64,000 bases of DNA. It comes from Hahella ganghwensis DSM 17046 (GTDB lineage: Bacteria > Pseudomonadota > Gammaproteobacteria > Pseudomonadales > Oleiphilaceae). Shown piece by piece: positions 8,707 to 17,266 of this stretch. The stretch's first letter is position 1. Every line of letters starts with the position of its first letter. Both the position numbers and the translations under genes were made by a program. The notes beneath the pieces were generated by a model, which was not told where the DNA came from, did not search any database, and was given only the letters and a program-made list of their open reading frames with translations. Where the stretch lies: NCBI RefSeq assembly GCF_000376785.1, contig NZ_AQXX01000122.1:1-64000 (forward strand), read 5' to 3'.

Positions 8707-11616
8707 ATGGCACATCATCGTAAATTCTTCATGTTGGCAGTCATGTTCTACTGCCTGGATCTCTCAGCCACTACTATTGACTATGATATTGTCTACGTCA
8801 GACAGCCTAGGCATGGTGACTCCGAGCACATTAAATGGCCGGAGGCAGCCTCACCGGGCCGCGTAGAAATGGGATCGGATCTGGTTCTGTTGCATCCGGA
8901 TGGATCAGAAGAAGTGCTGGTGGATACGGAAGTCGGAGCTGTTACAGATCCCAATGTATCGTTAGACGGCAAGTGGGTTTATTACAGTTATTTTCACGAT
9001 GTCTCCTCAGAGAAACTTAATAGACAACGATATGGTCTTTCAGAAGGCGGGTCTGATATCTATAAGATCAATCTGGAAACTCGGGAAATTGTCAGATTGA
9101 CGCACCAGGAGTTTACGCCGAATACGGGTAGCGGACACTGGAATGAGAAAAACCCAGTAAATCCAACCGGCGGATACAACTACTTGGGGTATGGAATTCT
9201 CAATACTGGTCCTGCGCCGATTGCGGGTAATAAGATAATTTTCACAAGTAACAGGAATGGTTTTAAGCCAACCAAAAGTTACTCCAACCCTACCATGCAG
9301 CTTTATGTGATGGATGAGGATGGTAAAAATGTGACACCCATCGCGCCAATGACACTTGGGTCTGCTCTGCATCCTATTTCCCTGACAGACGGAAGAGTTA
9401 TATTCAGCAGTTACGAGTCTCAGGGGTTACGAGATGAACGTTTATGGGGTCTATGGTCCATCTATCCTGATGGTCGGCATTGGGAACCTGTTGTCAGTGC
9501 TTTCTCACATGCTGCGGTATTCCATTTCGCAGCGGAAACCAGTGATGGGCAAATAGTCGTCGAAGACTATTACAACAAGAACAATTTTGGATTTGGTGCA
9601 CTCTATGCCTTTCCTATAGAAGCTGGTTATGGACAGCCAAAATTCCACAGCGCTGTGAGCGAAGAAAATCCAGAAATCGCGCGAACCGTGGATGGAGATC
9701 TAAGATCCTTTACAATACCGTTCTCACCAAAAGGTATCTATTCTCTTACGCCTTCCGCATCTTCTTCAGATCGGGCAGCGACACCGGGACAAGGTAAGTA
9801 CACGCACCCGGCTGCTGCACCTGATAATGATTTACTGGTGGTATGGTCTGACGGCCCGGTCAATACGCTAAAAAGACCCTCGCCATATCCGGCTGTAGAC
9901 TCAGGGATCTATATGATTGATAGAATGGATCCCGTGATAGATTCCCAGCAACTGGTCCTGATTAAAAATGATCCTAATTACAATGAAGCCTGGCCAAGAG
10001 CAGTTGTTCCCTATAAGCGTATCTATGGAATTGATGAGCCGAGGTCAATTGCGTGGCTACCCAATAAAGGAGAGGAGCATGCTCAGCTTCCTGAGGGGAC
10101 AGCGTATGGCTTAATAGGGACTTCAAGCTTTTATAATAGGGAAACCTCTCCTGGTGGAGAGGATAATGAAGGAAGTTTTGACGGTTTGGATGCGTTTAAC
10201 ACCAGAAGCAACAATCAAAGTCCGAACTGGGTATTGCAGGGTGCTGATGCTGGTAAATATTCAAATGATGATATCTGGGGGGTACGCATTCTTGCTATGG
10301 AGCCATTTTCCCATAAGTCTTATGGGCCGGGATCTGATCGGAAACGTTCAGCTTTCTTTTTCAATCATGTTGGAGAAAGGTTGAGGATACTCGGGGAAAT
10401 TCCCCTGAAAAAATACAATCTCGATGGATCATTGGTTATGGACCCAACCGGAGAACCGGATACGAGCTTTCTGGCCAAGATCCCTGCAGATACGCCATTT
10501 ACTTTTCAGACAATTGATAAAAATGGCAGCGTCCTGAATATGGCGCAAACCTGGCACCAGGTTCGACCTGGTGAAGTGCGGACTGACTGCGGAGGCTGTC
10601 ACGCGCATAGTAAAGAGCCTGTGAAGTTTGAGCAGACGGTAGCAGCATCAGCAAGCTATCAAGTATGGGATTTAACCAAATCAACCCCATTGCTGACCCA
10701 GGAACAGGATGGCACACCGAGAATTTATGAAAAACCAGAGCCTGTAGTAAATGTTGAGTTCTACAAAGACATCAGGCCGATTCTGCAGAACAAATGTGTT
10801 TCTTGTCATAACTCGGTGGGATATAACGGAGCTCCCGCACAGCTTGCTCTGGAGGATGTCTCAATTCCTGAAGGTAAAGTATTGCCAAATGATTATTCAC
10901 GGTTGTGCTCAGATTCATACGCTAGTTGGGGAATCCCATCTGTGGTGAGAATAGGGACTGATGAACGTCCGGTCTGGAGGCAATCCAATGCCAGCAGATA
11001 CGTCAGATTGTTTCAGAGCCGACGTAGTCTGTTGATATGGAAATTATTTGGGGAGCGTCTTGATGGCTGGACTAATGATGACTTTCCGACCGAAGAAGTG
11101 CCTGGTGATCCTGATACCTTACCGGAAGGTGCTGGCGCCAGTGGAGCCGACATCGATTTTACTGGCGACATCATGCCTCCAGGACACCCTTTAACGGCAG
11201 ATGAAAAGCTGGCATTTGTTCGCTGGATTGACCTTGGATGCCCGATTGATACTGCCAGCAACACTGATAAAGATGGGTATGGATGGTTTCTTGATGAAAC
11301 AAGGCCGGCACTGACTGTAACCTATCCTGCGCCTGGTGTGTCTACTGAACCGCTGACACGTATATTGGTTGGTGTGTCTGATGCTTACACTGGTGTCGAT
11401 CATTCATCTCTTGAGATATATGCAGACTTTGAGATTGAAGAAGTGGTACCTGGCAGCTCTTTAAAGCATAAATTTACTCAAATCGCTGATGGTGTGTATG
11501 AAATGAAGTTTGCGAGCAGGGTAGTGAGCCTCCAGAACGGAACCTTGTATGTGTCAGTGAAGGATAAGCAGGGTAATATCACCAGGGTAGAAAGGTCTTT
11601 CTCTATCATTCCATGA
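8707..11616 (+). CDS. HzsA-like exported protein with two CxxCH haem motifs
   Basis: This is a 969-residue protein with an N-terminal Sec-type signal (about residues 1-21). The N-terminal half looks like a WD40/PD40-type propeller (ITFSSNRNG-like repeats, for example KIIFTSNRNGFKPT) and resembles the hydrazine synthase alpha-subunit family. Two c-type haem motifs are seen at residues 628-632 (CGGCH) and 697-701 (CVSCH), the second in a cytochrome-like context after IRPILQNK. A C-terminal domain from about residue 880 is Ig-like (PALTVTYPAPGVS onwards). It is presumably periplasmic and needs the cytochrome c maturation system. There is no sign of a real hydrazine synthase complex, so HzsA names the fold only. 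Its role beside polysaccharide genes is unknown. Confidence 0.65.
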   Translation: MAHHRKFFMLAVMFYCLDLSATTIDYDIVYVRQPRHGDSEHIKWPEAASPGRVEMGSDLVLLHPDGSEEVLVDTEVGAVTDPNVSLDGKWVYYSYFHDVSSEKLNRQRYGLSEGGSDIYKINLETREIVRLTHQEFTPNTGSGHWNEKNPVNPTGGYNYLGYGILNTGPAPIAGNKIIFTSNRNGFKPTKSYSNPTMQLYVMDEDGKNVTPIAPMTLGSALHPISLTDGRVIFSSYESQGLRDERLWGLWSIYPDGRHWEPVVSAFSHAAVFHFAAETSDGQIVVEDYYNKNNFGFGALYAFPIEAGYGQPKFHSAVSEENPEIARTVDGDLRSFTIPFSPKGIYSLTPSASSSDRAATPGQGKYTHPAAAPDNDLLVVWSDGPVNTLKRPSPYPAVDSGIYMIDRMDPVIDSQQLVLIKNDPNYNEAWPRAVVPYKRIYGIDEPRSIAWLPNKGEEHAQLPEGTAYGLIGTSSFYNRETSPGGEDNEGSFDGLDAFNTRSNNQSPNWVLQGADAGKYSNDDIWGVRILAMEPFSHKSYGPGSDRKRSAFFFNHVGERLRILGEIPLKKYNLDGSLVMDPTGEPDTSFLAKIPADTPFTFQTIDKNGSVLNMAQTWHQVRPGEVRTDCGGCHAHSKEPVKFEQTVAASASYQVWDLTKSTPLLTQEQDGTPRIYEKPEPVVNVEFYKDIRPILQNKCVSCHNSVGYNGAPAQLALEDVSIPEGKVLPNDYSRLCSDSYASWGIPSVVRIGTDERPVWRQSNASRYVRLFQSRRSLLIWKLFGERLDGWTNDDFPTEEVPGDPDTLPEGAGASGADIDFTGDIMPPGHPLTADEKLAFVRWIDLGCPIDTASNTDKDGYGWFLDETRPALTVTYPAPGVSTEPLTRILVGVSDAYTGVDHSSLEIYADFEIEEVVPGSSLKHKFTQIADGVYEMKFASRVVSLQNGTLYVSVKDKQGNITRVERSFSIIP

Positions 11617-11636
11617 AGTTAATTTCGAGGTGGCAA

Positions 11637-12533
11637 TCAGTCGGTTATGCCAATGACATCATACTGTTGATGTTTAAACTGATCGTAAAAAGGAGTCTTG
11701 CGGTCAACCGGCTGATTGCCTTCCAGAGGAACAAGCCATTTAAAGTTTCTTTGTTTTTCCGCTGCTTCAAATATTTCTTCAGGGGTCATGTTTTCCCTTT
11801 TTAATACGTCGGGATGCAGCTCCACTAAAACAATCATCTTACTGGCACTTTTTATAGTCTCAGAAGCCCCCTCAAAAAAGGCCTTTTCCTGGCCTTCCAC
11901 GTCAAGTTTTATTGCAATACAGTCGTGGCTTGTCAGTGCAAGATCCTTGCTCAAAGTATCAAAGGTAGTAACCTTTGTTTGATAATTGTTTGAGGTTTCT
12001 TGTGCTTGAGTGAGCGAAATATGCCCCTCGTGATCGGATGCCACGCTTTCATCGAAGTGGAAGTAGGCAGAGCCGGTGAAATTGGATATTGCCGCTTCTT
12101 GGGTCATCGCTTTTACGGGAAGGTGGGCGGCATTCAAAGCTAGAATGTCATAAGACCTTGGATTAGGCTCCACCGCGAGGATTGTACTCAGATTCTTGCA
12201 TCGGGATGCCACAAGCGCAGAAACAATCCCAATGTCTGCTCCCAGGTCGATAAAAGCGATTGAGCCCTGTTCCTGACGAAGTATCTCCAGAAAAGGATCG
12301 ATTTCATCCAGATAGTAGTTTTCCGGGCCTCGATTATACCAGAAGCACCACTGATCCCAGGGAACGTAAAAGTCCTGGTTGTCAATTCTGTGCTTGATTA
12401 AATGCCGCCCGTATCGTCCCTTAAGATGCTGGTAAAGAAAATATTTTCCCGGCGGATCATAACGCTGTATTTGGGTAATGATCCAGTTGACCGCAGAAGG
12501 AAAAAAACGCTGTTTACTCATAAGTGAATTCAT
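11637..12533 (-). CDS. FkbM-family SAM-dependent methyltransferase
   Basis: The 298-residue protein carries a class I methyltransferase core: FIDLGADIGIVSALVAS (SAM-binding glycine-rich loop), ILAVEPNPRSYDILALNA (acidic residue for the ribose) and IAIKLDVEGQEKAFFEGA, the hallmark of FkbM enzymes. FkbM proteins usually O-methylate sugars or polyketide-like acceptors. It is the last gene of the exosortase operon, 23 bases after the xrtA stop, and is convergent with the HzsA-like gene, whose stop lies about 20 bases away. A role in methylating the surface glycan is the simplest reading. Confidence 0.8.
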   Translation of the reverse strand: MNSLMSKQRFFPSAVNWIITQIQRYDPPGKYFLYQHLKGRYGRHLIKHRIDNQDFYVPWDQWCFWYNRGPENYYLDEIDPFLEILRQEQGSIAFIDLGADIGIVSALVASRCKNLSTILAVEPNPRSYDILALNAAHLPVKAMTQEAAISNFTGSAYFHFDESVASDHEGHISLTQAQETSNNYQTKVTTFDTLSKDLALTSHDCIAIKLDVEGQEKAFFEGASETIKSASKMIVLVELHPDVLKRENMTPEEIFEAAEKQRNFKWLVPLEGNQPVDRKTPFYDQFKHQQYDVIGITD

Positions 12534-12556
12534 GATCTTTTTTGGCCATCCTTCTC

Positions 12557-14086
12557 TTATTGAGTAAATGGAAGTGTCTCTGTCAGTCGGGGGTACAAGC
12601 TCTCGGCTGCCGAGATTAGTTGCTCTTGCCTATTTTGATATTCGTTATCGTCAGCTTTTACAGAAAGAGCAATAAACGCACCTTCCTGTTTTCCTGTAAA
12701 CAAAAGTTCTGCAGTCTGCCTGAGCTTGATGAGCGTTTTAGAGGATGACTGGAAGTCAGCGAGCTGGTACCAACTGAGAATAATGCGTTTTTCTCCTTCT
12801 GGAGAAGTGATCATCATCAGGGTTCCCTGCACTGAGTTTGGACCGAAGGATATGGTCTCCTGATGTATCAGACTCCACTTTTCAATGTCAAACTCTCTGT
12901 TGAGGTAGGAAACCAGTTCACCTTTGCTGCCTGTGCCGTACCAAGCCAGATAGACGTCGCAATTTTCATCCTGGTAGGGCTGGCGGGTATGCAGGGTTTG
13001 CGTCGCACCTTCAAAAACGGGATGCCATTTAGGATTAACGACCTTTGTATCCTGGATAAAATCCAGCTGAATGCTGGAAGAGCTCTCTGTTCTCTCCGCG
13101 TCGATCCAGAAATTTGCTACTGCTACCTGAATTGCCAGTAAAGACCCTATTAATAGTGCAGGCTTCTTGAACGTCTCGATATTCCAGTTAGCAGAATAAT
13201 CTATCCCTTGGCTTTTCTTCATTAGAGCCTGGCGTTTGAAGGCAGATTCCGGTTCGCGGCCGATTTCACCCATGAGTATCAGAAGAAATATGACGATGCT
13301 GAAGAAGAACCAGCCATAAATCAGGTGATCTGCACCGACGGCGTACTCCATATCGGAATAGAACGCGATAATTATAATGCCATAAACCCTGAGGATATTT
13401 GCCGCTATAGGGACTAAGAATGAAATAAGAATAAACAGCGACTTCTTCCAGAGTTTGGTGTAATTCAGGTGTGCCAGCAGACTTCCAATGACGACAGACA
13501 CAATCGTAAAGCTGATACCAGAGCAGGCCTCTGCGACAAGAAACCTGCCTTGAGGGATGTCAATGTAGAGACCGTTTCTGAAAACAGGCACAGAAGAATA
13601 ATTAAGTAATACAACTGACCACTTTGCAGCAATATCCTGAAGTGTGGGAATTAATTGTTCGCCGACAGGGATTGCGAAAACAAAGAAGAAAAGGGGGTAG
13701 AAGATAGCAAGTGCGGATCTGAGACCTATGCAAAGAAAAATGGCAAACGGAATAAAGGAGAAGGCTGCCAGATGCATTAATACGTTAATATCACCCGCTT
13801 TCCCGAAAAGATATACCAGTGAAATCAGTAGTAGAAACGTAAAAACAGAATAGGTCGGTACCGGTTTGGTCAGGACCAAATCCTCTCTTTTGCGATAAAT
13901 CAGGTATATTGCAAATGGAATAACAAATGCGCAGTGATTAAAAATCTCATTGTTCAGCCAAATAAAGGCTGCTGTATCAATGCCGGTCTGAAATGCGAGA
14001 TACCAGGCTAGGGATAGTATGATTATCAGTAAAACAAGAGGCTTGTTGCTCTTTATGTTTTCGATGAAGGTGGTTAATGCTTCCAT
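12557..14086 (-). CDS. xrtA: Exosortase A fused to an EpsI domain
   Basis: This is an integral membrane transpeptidase-like sorting enzyme for PEP-CTERM proteins. The first 290 residues form about eight membrane helices with the three expected catalytic residues: Cys188 in VAEACSG, Arg233 in NILRVYG and His254 in GADHLIYGW. After the last helix (near residue 320) comes a periplasmic EpsI-like domain (for example YLAWYGTGSKGELVSYLN), a fusion known in class A exosortases. At 509 residues it is the usual fused length. It sits fifth in a six-gene minus-strand operon. Its visible client in this window is the PEP-CTERM protein at 19120-19881. Confidence 0.93.
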   Translation of the reverse strand: MEALTTFIENIKSNKPLVLLIIILSLAWYLAFQTGIDTAAFIWLNNEIFNHCAFVIPFAIYLIYRKREDLVLTKPVPTYSVFTFLLLISLVYLFGKAGDINVLMHLAAFSFIPFAIFLCIGLRSALAIFYPLFFFVFAIPVGEQLIPTLQDIAAKWSVVLLNYSSVPVFRNGLYIDIPQGRFLVAEACSGISFTIVSVVIGSLLAHLNYTKLWKKSLFILISFLVPIAANILRVYGIIIIAFYSDMEYAVGADHLIYGWFFFSIVIFLLILMGEIGREPESAFKRQALMKKSQGIDYSANWNIETFKKPALLIGSLLAIQVAVANFWIDAERTESSSSIQLDFIQDTKVVNPKWHPVFEGATQTLHTRQPYQDENCDVYLAWYGTGSKGELVSYLNREFDIEKWSLIHQETISFGPNSVQGTLMMITSPEGEKRIILSWYQLADFQSSSKTLIKLRQTAELLFTGKQEGAFIALSVKADDNEYQNRQEQLISAAESLYPRLTETLPFTQ

Positions 14087-14129
14087 TTAATTTATAACGG
14101 CCTCTAGCAAAATCTCTGTTTCTGTTGCC

Positions 14130-15236
14130 TTAGTGGGTCTTTTCTTTGTCGAAGAATGTATTTCCCAGAAAATACTCAATAATCAGCCGCCAGGCTTTAT
14201 TGACGCTGTGGTATATCAGAACAGGGAGCGGCATCTTTAGATGGTGACCTCTTAAAAAACCCATGAATGCCGCCAGGGAATAGCTGGGAGAGCGAACAGT
14301 CGGATGGCTGGGAATTAGGAGTTGAGTGAAGATGAAATCTACTATTGGTAAAATCGGACCACTGTTTTTTTGATTAAGCAGGTTTACTACATGCTCGGGT
14401 ATTGCTGTGGAGGTAAGCCTGTTAGTGTAGCGGCAGGCATAGAATAGCTCTCTTTCGAATCCGGTGGATTCGGCAAGGTCAAGTAATTGCTGCCAGTATT
14501 CTTCGGTATTGTCTGACATGAGAAGATGGAGATCGAGCAGATCTCGGTATCCGTACTTGAATTCCTCGTTGTAGAAAAGGTGTATCAGGCTATGCAGAGT
14601 CATCGCAGGTTTGTCCAGAATCTGGTAGCCATCCTTTGTGATAACGGTATGTTCAAATAACAGATTAATGTCTGGGGCGCGAGTGGAAACCACCGGGATA
14701 ATATTATGGTGTATATCGATTAACGTTCCTCGGGTCGCATGTTTCATTGGAGGAATTTCGTGAGCCCACTGCCGATAGTATTTTTGATCGTATTCGTCCA
14801 TTTCCTCCGGCAGCCAGCCATTTAGTGACATGGTTTTCTCGATATCGCTGATAGCTGTCTTATCTACGAGAATGTCGATATCGCTGTAAGTTCTTCCAAC
14901 ACCGACCGATAGACCGGATAATGAGTAGCCGGCACCTTTCAGAAAAATGAGGTGAGAGCCAATGCCGCCGATTTGTTGTTGTAGCAATGATGCCTCGTAA
15001 TGGACCTGCTGATATTGCTTGTCTGCAATAATCTCTGCGTTTATGAGGTGATGTTGCGCATACTTATGTACCTGCTCAAAAACACCGGCTTTTCTGATTC
15101 TCTTGGCGTAACGGGCAAGTAGTTGTTGGTAACGAAGAACCAGAATGATCTGTTGCCACCGTTCTGCATCGATGGATGCGGCAGATTCTGGATGAAGAAA
15201 TAACTGTATGACGTCGCGGGCGGAAATATCAGGCAT
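14130..15236 (-). CDS. Nucleotidyltransferase-fold protein (NTP_transf_5 type)
   Basis: This 368-residue protein has the minimal nucleotidyltransferase signature: FLKGAGYSLSG followed by RTYSDIDILVDK, with the paired aspartates in the SDIDILVD segment. It fits the NTP_transf_5 family often found beside HprK-related kinase A and PqqD-like proteins. The ATG at 15234-15236 is preferred over an upstream in-frame ATG at 15299, because it overlaps the upstream stop by only eight bases and gives a family-like start (MPDISARDV). It probably transfers a nucleotide or phosphate-containing group in the same modification pathway as the HprK-like protein. The substrate is unknown. Confidence 0.75.
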   Translation of the reverse strand: MPDISARDVIQLFLHPESAASIDAERWQQIILVLRYQQLLARYAKRIRKAGVFEQVHKYAQHHLINAEIIADKQYQQVHYEASLLQQQIGGIGSHLIFLKGAGYSLSGLSVGVGRTYSDIDILVDKTAISDIEKTMSLNGWLPEEMDEYDQKYYRQWAHEIPPMKHATRGTLIDIHHNIIPVVSTRAPDINLLFEHTVITKDGYQILDKPAMTLHSLIHLFYNEEFKYGYRDLLDLHLLMSDNTEEYWQQLLDLAESTGFERELFYACRYTNRLTSTAIPEHVVNLLNQKNSGPILPIVDFIFTQLLIPSHPTVRSPSYSLAAFMGFLRGHHLKMPLPVLIYHSVNKAWRLIIEYFLGNTFFDKEKTH

Positions 15237-16101
15237 TGTCGATAATGTCTTGTTCCAGAAATTCCATGACTTCTTCAAGATTGCTATAAAAGATCTCAAA
15301 GGATTCGGCTGATTCTATAACTTTCGTAAGTGTATTGAACCCTGAGACACCATTCACGCCAAAATTGAAGGCATTCTCAGCGAACTGCATAAATCCCTGT
15401 GTCTTATTGAGCTGATAGATTTCGAGCTCTCTTCCAGCTCTATAACTTGGGAAGACAATTGCTACGATTCTGGCATCCACTTCCTTTTGTTGCCAGCTTG
15501 CCTCTGGCGGCGATAAGTGAACGACATTACCTTTGTGAGTGTTGTGGGCAACAGTGGAAAAACGTCCTTGAGAAAACCAGGACTTTGCTAAATCAATGGA
15601 ATGATTTTTTAGGCAGATCGGACGTACAAACGGCGTTACGACATTACTGTTTGGGTTGATCAAGGCCATCTCGTCTGAAAGTAGGCGCCATCCCTTAAAT
15701 GCCAGATAGGCTGTCAGAGTGCTTTTACCTGAGCCGGGAGGGGCGGGAAACAAAATGGCCTTGTCATCTTTGGCGAGTACTGCCGAATGAGCTATGACGT
15801 ATTGCATCTCGTTAGAAGCAATGGTCCAGTTCATTCCCCACTCAAGTAATGCGTAGCCTTGTTCCTGTCTGAGTGGTTTGAAAGGTTCTTTCTGATCGCA
15901 AAAGAAGCGAGCCTGTGGCTTGAAATAGCGTCTGAGCCCGGAGCCATTGTTCAGCGAAAGGGTATAGTCTGTTACCGGCGTTGGCTCTGAATCGATTAGC
16001 CCCGGATACATCTTGAGTAAGTTTTGTTCAATGAGCTTGAGGTCGGTATTTACTCTGAATGAAAAAGGGTAAAGGTTCAGGCAATAGTTCTGCAAGGCCA
16101 T
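15229..16101 (-). CDS. HprK-related kinase A
   Basis: This 290-residue protein has a Walker A motif at about residues 118-130 (FPAPPGSGKSTLTAYL) followed by GWRLLSDEMALI, matching the HPr kinase/phosphorylase C-terminal domain. The N-terminal HPr-kinase domain is absent and replaced by a different region. This is the layout of the HPr-rel-A family, which travels with a PqqD-like protein and a nucleotidyltransferase rather than with HPr. It should phosphorylate, or otherwise act with nucleotide on, a protein or peptide; the target is not established. It lies 43 bases after pqqD-like and overlaps the next gene. Confidence 0.85.
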   Translation of the reverse strand: MALQNYCLNLYPFSFRVNTDLKLIEQNLLKMYPGLIDSEPTPVTDYTLSLNNGSGLRRYFKPQARFFCDQKEPFKPLRQEQGYALLEWGMNWTIASNEMQYVIAHSAVLAKDDKAILFPAPPGSGKSTLTAYLAFKGWRLLSDEMALINPNSNVVTPFVRPICLKNHSIDLAKSWFSQGRFSTVAHNTHKGNVVHLSPPEASWQQKEVDARIVAIVFPSYRAGRELEIYQLNKTQGFMQFAENAFNFGVNGVSGFNTLTKVIESAESFEIFYSNLEEVMEFLEQDIIDNA

Positions 16102-16144
16102 CAGAAACTTCTTATTAAATTCGGTGAAAGTTGAACCGGGAATA

Positions 16145-16375
16145 CTAATCGCAGGCGTTAATGAAACCCTTTTCCACCAAGCCTTTCAAGGGGTTATGAA
16201 ACTTTTCAGAGTCACTTTGTTTGAAATAGACGGCGAGGGCCTCTTCGATCTGCTCTAACCTTAGCTCTATACCGATGGTTTCTCCAGTGTGAGCGCTAAA
16301 AAACACACATCCAGATCCATCAGAAAAGGGGTGGATTGCCACCCCTTTTGCCAGTTTGCAGCCTGATAACGACAT
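16145..16375 (-). CDS. HPr-rel-A system PqqD-family chaperone
   Basis: This is a short (76-residue) winged-helix PqqD-like protein. The core VAIHPFSDGSGCVFFSAHTGETIGI resembles the PqqD beta-hairpin region that binds precursor peptides in RiPP pathways. It is followed by helices ending in the LKGLVEKGFI segment. It starts three bases after the Tat-signal gene stop, so the two are co-transcribed. In known systems PqqD-like proteins hand a precursor peptide to a modifying enzyme; here the likely partner is the HprK-like protein immediately downstream. A strong hairpin lies inside this gene at 16324-16349. Confidence 0.8.
   Translation of the reverse strand: MSLSGCKLAKGVAIHPFSDGSGCVFFSAHTGETIGIELRLEQIEEALAVYFKQSDSEKFHNPLKGLVEKGFINACD
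16324..16349 (-). terminator. Terminator-like hairpin inside the pqqD-like gene
   Basis: Read on the minus strand, AAAAGGGGTGG, a CAAT loop and CCACCCCTTTT form a perfect 11-bp stem with a four-base loop and a short (four-base) U-tract. It starts 26 bases after the pqqD ATG. It could act as a partial terminator or mRNA-stability element that lowers expression of the downstream enzymes relative to the upstream Tat-protein gene. The U-tract is short, so full termination is unlikely. The bases also encode protein, so selection on codons is an alternative. Confidence 0.45.
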
Positions 16376-16378
16376 TAA

Positions 16379-17089
16379 CTAGGAAACGTCACAGCTGGCA
16401 GATTCTGCGTCACAGTTCTGGATGACATACTCCAATGATGACGCCAGTGCGTAGGAGTTGGTCAAAGCTTTGTCGCAAAGATACTGGGCAAAAGCCTCAA
16501 CTGAACCAAAGACGTTGGTGATTGGGTAGTAGATGCCACGCGATCCGTGATACAGCGCGTTCATGTACATACATACCATATATAGGTTGACATTATGTGG
16601 ACCGGAAAGGTCAAAATAATTGTCGCCGTCCTTGGTTTTGATGTAGTCAGGATTCTGGCTGCCATCAAGTTCAATTAGAGAGTTATCTATAATTGATCCT
16701 GAATCGCCTTCGGCTCCCTTGGCGACTTCATAGAGACTAAGGTCAAAGTAGTGGTTGTCCTTTGACTTAACTTTGCAGAAGCCCGAATAGTTGTTTTCAC
16801 TCAATGGTTCACAACCGAACACATTCTTGAAGGAAAGGTTCTTGTCGCCAGACGGAAAGTGATTTTTCCAGTAACCTGGGGATCTGAGCTGAATTGTGTA
16901 ACCATCAGCCCAGTCAGAACCGTGACCGGATGCGACGATTGATTGGGTAATGCCCCCGCCACCAGCCCATACGGATTTGGTGGGAATAGTTGCGAGTACT
17001 GCACCGGCAGAGGCGCGTTGTAAAAACTGGCGTCTGGAGGATTTGCCTACAGCAGACTCAGCAATTTTATCCTGCTTATTCGATTCCAT
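16379..17089 (-). CDS. Tat-signal exported protein of the exosortase operon, unknown function
   Basis: I do not recognise a catalytic family. The 236-residue protein starts with a twin-arginine signal (SSRRQFLQRASAGAVLATI, cleavage probably after SVWA near residue 42), so it should be exported folded. The mature part includes the motif SPGYWKNHF, which recurs in various bacterial surface proteins. Six cysteines are spread across the mature chain, two of them close to the C-terminus (NCDAESASCDVS). It is the first gene of the operon, three bases before pqqD-like. That place is the one usually held by the substrate or precursor, so it is the best candidate for the modified protein. Confidence 0.6.
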   Translation of the reverse strand: MESNKQDKIAESAVGKSSRRQFLQRASAGAVLATIPTKSVWAGGGGITQSIVASGHGSDWADGYTIQLRSPGYWKNHFPSGDKNLSFKNVFGCEPLSENNYSGFCKVKSKDNHYFDLSLYEVAKGAEGDSGSIIDNSLIELDGSQNPDYIKTKDGDNYFDLSGPHNVNLYMVCMYMNALYHGSRGIYYPITNVFGSVEAFAQYLCDKALTNSYALASSLEYVIQNCDAESASCDVS

Positions 17090-17171
17090 TGGTTTACCCT
17101 AGAATGACGTTTAGCGGCTATTGTACGACTAAAATATTTAAGTTTTAGTAAAAATGTTATAAATATAGTTA

Positions 17172-17187
17172 AGCAAAAAGTGAGCCG
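17172..17187 (-). promoter_or_regulatory. Candidate sigma-54 promoter of the Tat/PqqD/HprK/XrtA operon
   Basis: On the minus strand the sequence CGGCTC-N5-TTGCT has GG and GC separated by exactly ten bases, the invariant sigma-54 spacing. The -12 element is perfect, while the -24 element differs from TGGCAC at two positions. It lies about 85 bases upstream of the first ATG, so a leader of about 70 bases would result. PrsR, the sigma-54 activator encoded at 29418-30815, is the natural regulator. Confidence 0.45.
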
Positions 17188-17266
17188 GATATTAAGTTAT
17201 TGTTTTGTAAGGCTTAAATCGAGAAAAAAAAATTACTTGTAAATTATCCTGACATTGATAAACCGT

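Noticed and set aside
8707-11616. True hydrazine synthase subunit
   Set aside because: No partner subunits or anammox genes are present; only the domain fold resembles HzsA.
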